Assembly: GCA_963700395.1 (NCBI GenBank)
Contig: CAVOXI010000003.1
Coordinates: 124,001 to 188,000, forward strand
Direction: 5' to 3'
From: Prado023 sp963700395
GTDB lineage: Bacteria > Actinomycetota > Actinomycetes > S36-B12 > CAIYMF01
DNA length: 64,000 bases
Below the pieces are notes generated by a model. It was not told where the DNA came from. It saw nothing but the letters and a program-made list of their open reading frames with translations, and did no database searches. Both the position numbers and the translations under genes were made by a program. This document shows positions 16,980-24,716 of the stretch, piece by piece (positions within the stretch are counted from its first letter, which is position 1; each line of letters opens with the position of its first letter).

Positions 16980-18518
16980 ATGACGGTGCCAACCGCAGGA
17001 GGAACGTCCGGGAAGTCGCCAGCTCGCCGGGAGATCGGGGTCACGGAGCTGGCCCTGCGAGACGCGCACCAGAGCCTGATGGCCACCCGGATGGCCCTCG
17101 AGGACATGGTCGACGCGTGTGCGGACATCGACGCCGCCGGATACTGGTCGGTGGAGTGCTGGGGAGGGGCGACCTACGACGCCTGCATCCGGTTCCTCAA
17201 CGAGGACCCGTGGGAACGGCTGCGGACGTTCCGGCAGCTGATGCCCAACAGCAGGTTGCAGATGCTGCTGCGCGGCCAGAACCTGCTCGGCTACCGGCAC
17301 TACGAGGACGGCGTCGTCGACCGGTTCGTGGAGAGGTCCGCGGAGAACGGGATGGACGTGTTCCGGGTCTTCGACGCGCTCAACGACGTCCGCAACGTAC
17401 GCCAGGCCATCGCCGCCGTGCGCCGGGTCGACAAGCACGCCCAGGGCACCATCTGCTACACGGAGAGCCCGTTGCACACCGTCGAGGGCTACGTCCAGAT
17501 GGCCCGCGACCTCATGGACCTCGGGTGCGACTCGCTGTGCATCAAGGACATGGCTGCCCTGCTCAAGCCACAGCCCGCCTACGACATCGTCAAGGCGATC
17601 AAGGACGACCTGGGCCAGGACGTGCGCATCCACGTGCACTGCCACGCCACCACCGGCGTCACGCTCGTCAGCCTGATGAAGGCCATCGAGGCAGGGGCGG
17701 ACGTCGTCGACACGGCGATCTCCTCGCTGTCGCTGGGCCCCGGGCACAACCCCACCGAGTCCCTCGTCGAGATGCTGGCCGGGACGCCGTACACGACCAA
17801 CCTCGATGACGACCGGCTGCTGAGGATCAAGGACCACTTCGCCGCGGTGCGTCCGCGCTACACCCAGTTCATGTCGACGATCACCGGCGTGGAGACCGAG
17901 ATCTTCAAGAGCCAGATCCCCGGCGGCATGATCTCCAACATGGAGAGCCAGCTGCGCCAGCAGGGCGCCGGCGACCGGCTCAAGGAGGTGCTGGAGGAGG
18001 TGCCGCGGGTGCGCGCCGTCGCCGGCTACCCGCCCCTGGTCACGCCGTCGTCGCAGATCGTGGGCACCCAGGCCGTGTTCAACGTGCTGATGGGCCCCTA
18101 CAAGGTGCTCACCGCGGAGTTCGCCGACCTCATGCTGGGCTACTACGGCGCCACGTTGGGCGAGCGCGACCCGGCGATCATCGAGGTGGCCCGGGCGCAG
18201 ACGAAGAAGGAACCCATCGAGGTGCGGCCCGCCGACCTGCTCCCGCCCGAATGGGACCGGCTCTCGGAGGAGGCCAACGCGCTACAGGGTGCCGATGGCA
18301 CGGACGAGGACGTCCTCACCTACGCGATGTTCCCGGGAGTGGCCCCGGTCTTCTTCGCCAACCGTCCCGAGGGCCCGCAGAACGTCGGGCTCGATCCGGC
18401 CGAGGTGGCGGCCGGCGGGCAGTCGGACTCTGCTGGGCAGGGCCCGGTCAAGGGTCCGATCAAGTACGCCGTGACCATGGACGGCGCCAAGCACCATGTC
18501 ACCGTCGAGAGAGCCTGA
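16980..18518 (+). CDS. Methylmalonyl-CoA carboxyltransferase 5S subunit (pyruvate/oxaloacetate carboxyltransferase)
   Basis: 512 residues. The 5S subunit moves a carboxyl group between carboxybiotin and pyruvate to give oxaloacetate in the Wood-Werkman cycle. Family blocks are EIGVTELALRDAHQSLMATR (metal Asp in RDAHQS), ECWGGATYDACIRFLNEDPW, CIKDMAALLKP (the metal-bridging carbamyl-Lys), and HVHCHATTGV (metal His pair). The Cys/His metal set and Lys are all present. A C-terminal biotin-like segment ends in YAVTMDGAKHHVTVE. ATG 16980 has GAAAGG nine bases upstream. It is first in an operon with the 12S, a 90-residue protein and the 1.3S biotin subunit; gaps are 8 bp or less. Confidence 0.93.
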   Translation: MTVPTAGGTSGKSPARREIGVTELALRDAHQSLMATRMALEDMVDACADIDAAGYWSVECWGGATYDACIRFLNEDPWERLRTFRQLMPNSRLQMLLRGQNLLGYRHYEDGVVDRFVERSAENGMDVFRVFDALNDVRNVRQAIAAVRRVDKHAQGTICYTESPLHTVEGYVQMARDLMDLGCDSLCIKDMAALLKPQPAYDIVKAIKDDLGQDVRIHVHCHATTGVTLVSLMKAIEAGADVVDTAISSLSLGPGHNPTESLVEMLAGTPYTTNLDDDRLLRIKDHFAAVRPRYTQFMSTITGVETEIFKSQIPGGMISNMESQLRQQGAGDRLKEVLEEVPRVRAVAGYPPLVTPSSQIVGTQAVFNVLMGPYKVLTAEFADLMLGYYGATLGERDPAIIEVARAQTKKEPIEVRPADLLPPEWDRLSEEANALQGADGTDEDVLTYAMFPGVAPVFFANRPEGPQNVGLDPAEVAAGGQSDSAGQGPVKGPIKYAVTMDGAKHHVTVERA

Positions 18519-18526
18519 GGCGCACG

Positions 18527-20083
18527 ATGCCAAAGCAACCGTCCATGGACGACCTCACGGCCGACCTCCTTGAGCGGCGCGCGACCATCGAGCTGGGAGG
18601 TGGAGCCGACCGGCAGGACAAGCAGCGCGCCCAGGGCAAGCTGACCGCCCGGGAGCGGATCGACGCCCTGCTGGATCGGGGGACGTTCCAGGAGACGGGG
18701 ATGTTCGCGCACCACCGGTCCACCTACTTCGGCATGGCGGACGCGGAGCTGCCCTCCGATGGGGTGGTCACCGGTGAGGGGGCGGTCTTCGGCCGGCCGG
18801 TGCACGTCGCGTCCCAGGACTTCACCGTCGCCGGTGGCAGCGCCGGCGAGGTCCACTCCAACAAGGTCGTGGCGATGATGAAGGCCAGCCTGATGACGGG
18901 CACGCCGTTCATCTTCATCAACGACTCGGGCGGTGCGCGGGTCCAGGAGGGCATCGGTTCCCTCTCGGGATACGGCCAGGTGTTCTACAACAACGTGCTG
19001 CTCTCCGGTGTCGTCCCGCAGATCTCGATCATCGCCGGGCCGTGCGCCGGCGGTGCCGCCTACTCCCCGGCACTCACCGACTTCATCATCCAGACGCGCA
19101 GGGCCACGATGTTCATCACGGGGCCGAGCGTGATCGCCCAGGTGACCGGGGAGCAGGTCACCGCCGAGGACCTCGGCGGCGCGGACTCGCACATGGCCCG
19201 CTCCGGGGTGAACCACTTCGTCGTCGACGACGATGAGCAGGCGATCCTGGTGGCGCAGAAGCTGCTGAGCTTCCTGCCCCAGAACAACACCGAGGATCCC
19301 CCGGTCGTCGACCCCAACCACCTGATCGAGCCCGACCCGGAGCTCGCGGGCATCGTCCCGGTCAAGGGCAAGAAGGGCTACGACGTGCGCGAGGTCATCC
19401 TGCGGCTCGTCGACTGGTCGGACTTCCTCGAGGTCCAGGCCGGCTACGCCCCGAACATCGTGGTCGGGTTCGGCCGGATCACCGGCCGCACAGTGGGCAT
19501 CGTGGCCAACCAGCCGATGGTCTACTCCGGGGTGCTGGACATCAACGCCTCGGACAAGGGCGCCAAGTTCGTGCGCTTCTGCAACGCGTTCAACATCCCG
19601 CTGCTGACCCTGGTCGACGTGCCGGGGTTCCTCCCGGGGGTGGCCCAGGAGCACAACGGGATCATCCGGCACGGCGCGAAGCTGCTGTACGCGTACTCCG
19701 CGGCCACGGTCCCCAAGGTGACTGTCGTCCTGCGCAAGGCCTACGGCGGCGCCTACGTCGCGATGTGCTCGAAGGACCTCGGCGCGGACCGGGTGTTCGC
19801 GTGGCCCACCGCGGAGATCGCCGTGATGGGGGCCGAGGGCGCCGCCGAGATCGTGTTCAAGCGCGAGATCGCCGCGGCCGACGACCCCGCGGCCAAGCGC
19901 CAGGAGCTGATCGAGGAGTACCGGTCCACGTTCTCCTCGCCCTACGTGGCGGCATCCCGTGGACTCGTCGACGACGTCATCGAGCCGGAGCGCACGCGTG
20001 AGCAGGTCGCGCGGGCGCTCGAGATGCTGATCGCCAAGCGGGACCTGCGCCCCGCGAAGAAGCACGGACTGGGTCCGACATGA
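18527..20083 (+). CDS. Methylmalonyl-CoA carboxyltransferase 12S subunit / propionyl-CoA carboxylase beta
   Basis: 518-residue crotonase-fold carboxyltransferase that moves CO2 between methylmalonyl-CoA and the biotin of the 1.3S subunit. Seen are the acyl-CoA oxyanion segments FINDSGGARVQEG and IAGPCAGGAAYSPALTDF in the N-terminal half, and DVPGFLPGVAQEHNGIIRHG with LRKAYGGAYVAMCSK in the C-terminal half. AEIAVMGAEGAAEIVFKR is the usual C-terminal family block. It lies 8 bp after the 5S gene and its stop overlaps the next start (ATGA). A second carboxyltransferase at 42323 belongs to a different acyl-CoA carboxylase. Confidence 0.94.
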   Translation: MPKQPSMDDLTADLLERRATIELGGGADRQDKQRAQGKLTARERIDALLDRGTFQETGMFAHHRSTYFGMADAELPSDGVVTGEGAVFGRPVHVASQDFTVAGGSAGEVHSNKVVAMMKASLMTGTPFIFINDSGGARVQEGIGSLSGYGQVFYNNVLLSGVVPQISIIAGPCAGGAAYSPALTDFIIQTRRATMFITGPSVIAQVTGEQVTAEDLGGADSHMARSGVNHFVVDDDEQAILVAQKLLSFLPQNNTEDPPVVDPNHLIEPDPELAGIVPVKGKKGYDVREVILRLVDWSDFLEVQAGYAPNIVVGFGRITGRTVGIVANQPMVYSGVLDINASDKGAKFVRFCNAFNIPLLTLVDVPGFLPGVAQEHNGIIRHGAKLLYAYSAATVPKVTVVLRKAYGGAYVAMCSKDLGADRVFAWPTAEIAVMGAEGAAEIVFKREIAAADDPAAKRQELIEEYRSTFSSPYVAASRGLVDDVIEPERTREQVARALEMLIAKRDLRPAKKHGLGPT

Positions 20084-20352
20084 GTGAGCCCACGCTCGCC
20101 GACGTGCTGGCGGCCGTGAACGCGCTGGGCGCACGGGTCGAGTCGCTGGAGTCCGAGTTGGCGGCGCTACGGGCCGAGATGCCGCCCCGGGAGGTCCCGG
20201 AGGACGTCGTGATCGCGATCTCCGCGGCAGTCGCGGCGTTCCTGGGGCACCGGGCGCGCCTGACCCAGATCCACTACCGCACCAGCCAGACCTGGGCACA
20301 GCAGGGTCGGGCGGCGGTCCAACGACGCAACGTGATGCATGGGGTGAGGTGA
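20080..20352 (+). CDS. Conserved small protein of the transcarboxylase operon
   Basis: 90 residues, translationally coupled to the 12S gene by an ATGA overlap. The N-terminal half is a predicted coiled coil or amphipathic helix (LADVLAAVNALGARVESLES). The middle has PPREVPEDVVIAISAAVAAF, ending in a basic tail. From memory, a protein of this kind sits between the 12S and 1.3S genes in propionibacteria. It may be a soluble counterpart of the small gamma/delta subunits of Na+-pumping decarboxylases, but that is inference. No membrane segment strong enough for an anchor is clear. Confidence 0.8.
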   Translation: MSEPTLADVLAAVNALGARVESLESELAALRAEMPPREVPEDVVIAISAAVAAFLGHRARLTQIHYRTSQTWAQQGRAAVQRRNVMHGVR

Positions 20353-20356
20353 GGTC

Positions 20357-20732
20357 ATGCTGCTCAAGGTGACAGTCGACGGGGTCGTGTACGAGGTCGA
20401 GGTCGAGGTCGAGGAGGACACGCGGCCGCCGCTCGGCGCGATCTTCATGGGAGGCGGGTTCGTCCCCCAGCACGCGGCCACCCCCGCATCCTCGCCGCCC
20501 TCCGAACGGCGGCGAGGGGATCACCGCCCCCCTGGCGGGGTCGGTGGTCAAGGTGCTGGTCAAGGCCGGTCAGGAGATCGCAGCCGGGGATGTGCTCATG
20601 CTCCTCGAGGCGATGAAGATGGAGACCGAGATCACCGCCCCGCGCGCGGGCACGGTCAACGAGGTGCTCGTGTCCGTCGGCGACGCCGTGAGCGGCGGCC
20701 AGGTGCTGGTCGAGGTCAGCGCGGCGGAGTAG
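20357..20732 (+). pseudogene. Transcarboxylase 1.3S biotin carboxyl carrier subunit, frameshifted near 20500
   Basis: About 125 residues. The N-terminal part (MLLKVTVDGVVYEVEVEVEE, then IFMGGGFVP) matches the 1.3S subunit that docks to the 5S and 12S rings. After the Pro/Ala-rich linker the frame changes, and the biotinyl domain continues as GEGITAPLAGSVVKVLVKAG with the biotin Lys in EAMKMETEI. It ends VGDAVSGGQVLVEVSAAE. One base too many, or two missing, in the GC-rich linker explains the break. The gene is needed for the whole complex, so an assembly error is likely. It lies 4 bp after the 90-residue gene. Confidence 0.88.
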
Positions 20733-20820
20733 TCCGAGGGCTGCGGGCAACGGCGACCCGCGGGGCGTCCGGGGAAGGGGTCGCACCGGCGGTCACCGCC
20801 CCGGCGAGGTCTTCCCGGCA

Positions 20821-21582
20821 CTACGCCTTGCCGGCGTGGACCAGGCGCAGGTCCGCGCCGATGGGTCCCACCAGTTGGCTGATCATCTCGTCGACGCGGC
20901 CGACGGCGGAGCTGGCATAGGTGATGGTCACGCCGGTGAACCCGGCCCGCTCGACCATGCTGCGAACGTCGTCCTCGCTCCACACCCAGAACGTGTCGTT
21001 CATCGCGCGGTGGGTCGGCGTGCCGGGCTCGACCTGCTCCCCGATGTTCAGCACCGCCCGGCCGCCCGGGCGCAGCACGCGGGCCAGCTCGGCCAGTGCG
21101 CGTTCCGGTTCCGGGAAGCACTCGAAGGAGCCCATGACCGTCACCACGGAGAAGGTGTCGGCCGGCCAGGGCAGCCTGGCGGCGTCACCTTCGACGATCT
21201 CGGCGGTGCCGGCCGCGATCCGCTCGGCCAGGCGCTCCCGCGCCAGGCGGACCTGGATGCTCGACCGATCAAGGCCAGCAACATGGTGGACGTTCGCAGC
21301 TGGCCCGGCGAGGAAGGCCCCGGACCCGCAGGCGACCTCGAGCAGGTCGTCCTCGGGCCGAAGGTCCAGCTCACGGGCCATGACCCGGTACAGCTCCGCA
21401 TGCAGCCGTGGCATCGTCCAATGGCTGCTGACCCAGCCCAACGGGCCGCTCGGTACCCCCGCCCACGACCAGGCCGCCCTCGTCAGCAGTCCTGCGGCCG
21501 CCGCCCTGGATGCTTGGCCCGCCGAGGCCACAACCCCCATCACTGCCGTGCCCGTCCTCGTCGCTGTCGATGAACCGTTCAT
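20821..21582 (-). CDS. SAM-dependent methyltransferase (class I), copy 1
   Basis: 253 residues. ATG 21582 follows AGGAGG at the expected distance. Motif I is LLEVACGSGAFLAGPA, with the acidic end of strand 2 in VAGLDRSSIQV. Motif post-I EIVEGDAARLPWPADTF and motif III LARVLRPGGRAVLNIGE match Methyltransf_11/UbiE-type enzymes of small molecules. The protein at 21845 on the other strand is a clear paralogue sharing long blocks (RDWAGVP-, GPLGW, DLRL near the C-terminus). The pair is divergent across 262 bp. The substrate is unknown. Confidence 0.85.
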   Translation of the reverse strand: MNGSSTATRTGTAVMGVVASAGQASRAAAAGLLTRAAWSWAGVPSGPLGWVSSHWTMPRLHAELYRVMARELDLRPEDDLLEVACGSGAFLAGPAANVHHVAGLDRSSIQVRLARERLAERIAAGTAEIVEGDAARLPWPADTFSVVTVMGSFECFPEPERALAELARVLRPGGRAVLNIGEQVEPGTPTHRAMNDTFWVWSEDDVRSMVERAGFTGVTITYASSAVGRVDEMISQLVGPIGADLRLVHAGKA

Positions 21583-21624
21583 CTCAGCACCTCCTGTGCA
21601 GGGCCCCGACGTGCATGAAGAACG

Positions 21625-21636
21625 TGCACTGGTGCA
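21625..21636. promoter_or_regulatory. Inverted repeat TGCAC-TG-GTGCA (candidate operator)
   Basis: Perfect 5-bp arms with a 2-bp spacer, 43 bp upstream of the copy 1 methyltransferase start. A near-identical site, TGCACTGATGCA, lies at 21780-21791, next to the other methyltransferase. The arrangement suggests one regulator for both genes or a relic of their duplication. Confidence 0.45.
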
Positions 21637-21779
21637 GCCCTCATGGCGACTCCGGCGGACCGCTGGGGACGTCGCCGTCGCGACGACCTCGGTCCCGGTT
21701 CCACCGTAGCCCCGGGCCGCAGCGCCGGGTACGGCCGAACGGCCCTCAGCCGCCACAACCGCCATGCCATGGGACGTTC

Positions 21780-21791
21780 TGCACTGATGCA
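21780..21791. promoter_or_regulatory. Second TGCACTGATGCA site plus overlapping GCATGGCCATGC palindrome
   Basis: TGCACTGATGCA differs from the 21625 site by one base. It runs into a perfect 12-bp palindrome, GCATGGCCATGC, at 21789-21800. Together they lie 45-65 bp before ATG 21845, where an operator would overlap the promoter. Confidence 0.42.
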
Positions 21792-21844
21792 TGGCCATGC
21801 GGAGGGTCTAGCGTCGAATGCATGGAGACAAGGAGGTGGTTGCG

Positions 21845-22582
21845 ATGACAGAGCCTGAGGGCCGGTCCCCGACCTCGCTCATCGAGCGGCCCATGGAGGC
21901 CGCCAACGCACTGCTGCAGCGGGCGTTCCGGGACTGGGCCGGGGTACCGCGCGGGCCGCTGGGGTGGATCAGCACCCACACCGTGCTGAACACGGGCGAC
22001 GCGGCGTTCCGCCAGGTGGCCGCAGCCTGCCAGCTTCGCCCGGACGACGCGCTGCTCGACGTGGCGTGCGGGTCCGGGCTGTTCCTGGCCGAGCAGGCCG
22101 CGCACGTGCACCGGGTGGCAGGCATCGACCTGTCCGACATCCAAGTCGGCCTGGCCCGCCGGAACCTCAGCGACCGGATCGCGGCAGGAACGGCGGAGAT
22201 CGTCAAGGGCGACGCGTCCGCGATGCCCTGGCCAGACAGCACGTTCTCCGTGGTCACCGCCATTTCCGTGTTCGAGGCGTTCCCGGACGCGGAGCAGGTC
22301 CTCGCCGAACTGGTTCGGGTGCTGCGCCCGGGTGGCCGGGCGGTGCTCAACATCGGGCAGAGGGTGGACGCTGCTACTGCGACCCACCAGGCGTGGGGCG
22401 GGATCTGGGTCTGGTCCGAGGACGACGTGCGCGCCATGGTCGAGCGGGCCGGCTTCAGCGCCGTGACCTTCCAGTACGTCGACTGGGCCGGGAACAATCC
22501 GGTGGGCAAGTTGTTCGCACGGGTTGCTGGCCCGCTTGGCGGGGACCTGCGGCTGGCTTGCGGAATCAAGCCGTCGCGCTGA
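21845..22582 (+). CDS. SAM-dependent methyltransferase (class I), copy 2
   Basis: 245 residues. ATG 21845 is preceded by AAGGAGGT, so the ATG at 21818 is not used. SAM motif I is LLDVACGSGLFLAEQA, post-I is GTAEIVKGDASAMPWPDSTF, and motif III is VRVLRPGGRAVLNIGQRV. A C-terminal WVWSEDDVRAMVERAGF block is shared with copy 1 at 20821. The two are inverted paralogues from one duplication. Divergent expression from a shared 262-bp region with matching palindromes hints at joint control. Substrate unknown. Confidence 0.86.
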   Translation: MTEPEGRSPTSLIERPMEAANALLQRAFRDWAGVPRGPLGWISTHTVLNTGDAAFRQVAAACQLRPDDALLDVACGSGLFLAEQAAHVHRVAGIDLSDIQVGLARRNLSDRIAAGTAEIVKGDASAMPWPDSTFSVVTAISVFEAFPDAEQVLAELVRVLRPGGRAVLNIGQRVDAATATHQAWGGIWVWSEDDVRAMVERAGFSAVTFQYVDWAGNNPVGKLFARVAGPLGGDLRLACGIKPSR

Positions 22583-22641
22583 TCGGGCACGGTCGGAGAC
22601 GACCGCTAACCTGATACATCACTCGGGAGACGAGGTGTGAC

Positions 22642-23457
22642 ATGACCGTGGATGATCGGGTCGCTGAGTTCCATCGCCTGCACGCCTCTGGGTGCTTCGT
22701 GATGCCGAACCCGTGGGATGTGGGAAGCGCGCGAGCCCTTGAACAGCTTGGCTTCAGTGCACTGGCGACGACGAGCGCCGGCTTCGCGTGGACCTTGGGC
22801 CGTGCCGACAACCGGGCCGTGACGCTGGGGCAGGTGCTGGAGCACCTACGGGCGGTCTCGGCCGCGGTCAAGGTGCCAGTGAACGCGGACTTCGAGGGCG
22901 GCTTCGCTGTTGATCCGCAGCAGGTCGCCGACAATGTCACGCGTGCCGTGGCCACGGGGATTGCCGGGCTGTCCATCGAGGACGCCACAGGAGATGAGGC
23001 CGATCCGCTGCACGAGTTCGACCTCGCCGTCGAGCGTGTTCGCGGCGCTCGCCGCGCGATCGATGCCAGCGGCTCGGGCGTTGTCCTCACGGGCCGCTCC
23101 GAGGGGTTCGTCGTGGGGCGGCCCGACATCGATGAGACGATCCGGCGCTTGTGCGCCTACGCCGAAGCAGGGGCCGACTGCCTCTACGCCCCACGGATCG
23201 ACAACGTGGAGCACGTCGCACGGATTGTCGCCGCCGTGTCTCCCAAACCGGTGAACCTGCTGGTCAACGCACCGTTCATCACCGTCGAGCAGGCCGCTGA
23301 CCTGGGTGTCCGACGGATCAGCGTCGGCGGCACCCTCGCACGGACCGCATGGGCAGGATTCCTTCAGGCCGCCGAAGAGATCGCGGACACGGGAACCTTC
23401 TCCCGATTCGAGCGGCTGCCCAACGTGGACGCCCTGTTCCGCGCCGAACAGGGATAG
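22642..23457 (+). CDS. Isocitrate lyase/phosphoenolpyruvate mutase family protein
   Basis: 271 residues with the ICL/PEPM TIM-barrel signature. FVMPNPWDVGSARALEQLG is the usual N-terminal block. VPVNADFEGGFAVDP carries the metal-binding Asp/Glu, and GLSIEDATGD follows. GVVLTGRSEGFVVGRPD is where such lyases keep Arg and Glu; ADCLYAPRIDNVEHV and RISVGGTLARTAW complete the fold. Members cleave C-C or C-P bonds of 2-methylisocitrate, oxaloacetate or phosphonopyruvate. This subfamily is common in actinobacteria without a fixed assignment. The ribosome site GACGAGGTG precedes ATG 22642. With a transcarboxylase nearby, a role in propionate metabolism is possible but unproven. Confidence 0.85.
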   Translation: MTVDDRVAEFHRLHASGCFVMPNPWDVGSARALEQLGFSALATTSAGFAWTLGRADNRAVTLGQVLEHLRAVSAAVKVPVNADFEGGFAVDPQQVADNVTRAVATGIAGLSIEDATGDEADPLHEFDLAVERVRGARRAIDASGSGVVLTGRSEGFVVGRPDIDETIRRLCAYAEAGADCLYAPRIDNVEHVARIVAAVSPKPVNLLVNAPFITVEQAADLGVRRISVGGTLARTAWAGFLQAAEEIADTGTFSRFERLPNVDALFRAEQG

Positions 23458-23571
23458 TCGGGCGCGCCAAGGTCGCTCGACCGGATGCCGGGGCCTCCAC
23501 GCCAGCCGATGGACCCCGGAGGCGCGCACAGGCAAGATCGATGCATCGTCATCCGACCATGAGGAGCCCCC

Positions 23572-24504
23572 ATGAAGAAGTTCGTCCTGCCCGGGACTGA
23601 CATCACCGTCCCCGCCGTCGTCACCGGGGTGATGAGGATCCCCGACAAGTCCGACAAGGAGGTCCGAGAGCTCTTCGACGTCTCGCTGGCCGCGGGGATC
23701 GACTTCTTCGATCACGCCGACATCTACGGCCACGAGGTGCACGGCTGCGAGCGACGCTTCGCGCAAGCCCTGCGCCTGACCCCGGCGCAACGCTCCGAGA
23801 TCACGCTTCAGACCAAGGCCGGCATAGTCCCTCAGGGCCCCTACTTCGACTTCTCCTACGAGCACCTGATCGAGGCGGTGAACGGGTCGCTCGAGGCGTT
23901 GGCCACCGACTACGTCGACATCCTGCTGCTGCATCGCCCGGATGCCCTGGTCGAGCCGGAGGAGGTCGCGCGCGCCTTCGACGAGCTCGCGGACGCGGGC
24001 AAGGTGCGGGCCTTCGGGGTCTCGAACCACACCCCCAACCAGATCGAGCTGCTCAAGCGGTACGTGCGTCAGCCCCTGGTCGCCAACCAGGTGCAGCTGT
24101 CGATCACGCACGCCCCCACGATCACCCAGGGCGTTGCCATGAACATGGGCGGCTTGGACCAGTCCGTCAGCCGGGACCTCGGGATCATCGACTACTGCCG
24201 CCTGCACGACATCACCGTCCAGACGTGGTCCCCGTTCCAGGCGGGCTTCTTCACCGGCGTCTTCCTGGGCAACCCCGACTACCCGGAGCTGAACGAGGTG
24301 ATCGACCGGCTGGCGACCCACTACGACGTGGCGGCCGAGGCGATCGCCACCGCCTGGATCACCAGGCACCCGGCCCAGATGCAGGTCGTCCTGGGCACGA
24401 CCACTCCCGATCGACTGGCTGCCGCGGCCAAGGGCGCCGACGTGCCGCTCACCCGCGCGGAGTGGTACGAGCTGTTCCGCGCTGCCGGGCACCTCGTCCC
24501 CTAG
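23572..24504 (+). CDS. Aldo/keto reductase
   Basis: 310-residue NADPH-dependent oxidoreductase of the AKR TIM barrel. The catalytic tetrad is seen as Asp/Tyr in FFDHADIYGHEVHG, Lys in ITLQTKAGI, and His in DILLLHRPDALVEPEEV. The cofactor part includes FGVSNHTPNQIELL and VLGTTTPDRLAAAAKG. It is closest in style to YdhF/YajO-type bacterial AKRs, with an unknown carbonyl substrate. ATG 23572 follows GAGGAG. It stands alone between short gaps. Confidence 0.9.
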   Translation: MKKFVLPGTDITVPAVVTGVMRIPDKSDKEVRELFDVSLAAGIDFFDHADIYGHEVHGCERRFAQALRLTPAQRSEITLQTKAGIVPQGPYFDFSYEHLIEAVNGSLEALATDYVDILLLHRPDALVEPEEVARAFDELADAGKVRAFGVSNHTPNQIELLKRYVRQPLVANQVQLSITHAPTITQGVAMNMGGLDQSVSRDLGIIDYCRLHDITVQTWSPFQAGFFTGVFLGNPDYPELNEVIDRLATHYDVAAEAIATAWITRHPAQMQVVLGTTTPDRLAAAAKGADVPLTRAEWYELFRAAGHLVP

Positions 24505-24543
24505 GAGGTGGTGGAAGCGCCCTTGGCCTTCCGCCTCCGCAGG

Positions 24544-24562
24544 CGCCGGCGCCGGCGCCGGC
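24544..24562. terminator. Self-complementary GCGCCG repeat after the aldo/keto reductase
   Basis: Three tandem GCGCCG units form a perfect GC palindrome 40 bp past the reductase stop. It could fold as a terminator-like hairpin, but there is no T-run. The rest of the 24505-24716 gap shows only possible promoter DNA for the sigma-fusion gene. Confidence 0.35.
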
Positions 24563-24716
24563 AAGAACTTGTTCCGATCCGGTATAGCGCGTCCATCACC
24601 GGGTAGTGGCCGCGTATCTCGAGCGGCCTTCTTCGACGGGCCCCGAGTAGGCACTGTGTGCTTCAGCCAGCAGGCACCACGCGGGCAGTCTTCGCTCTTC
24701 CGGGACGAGGGTTCTC

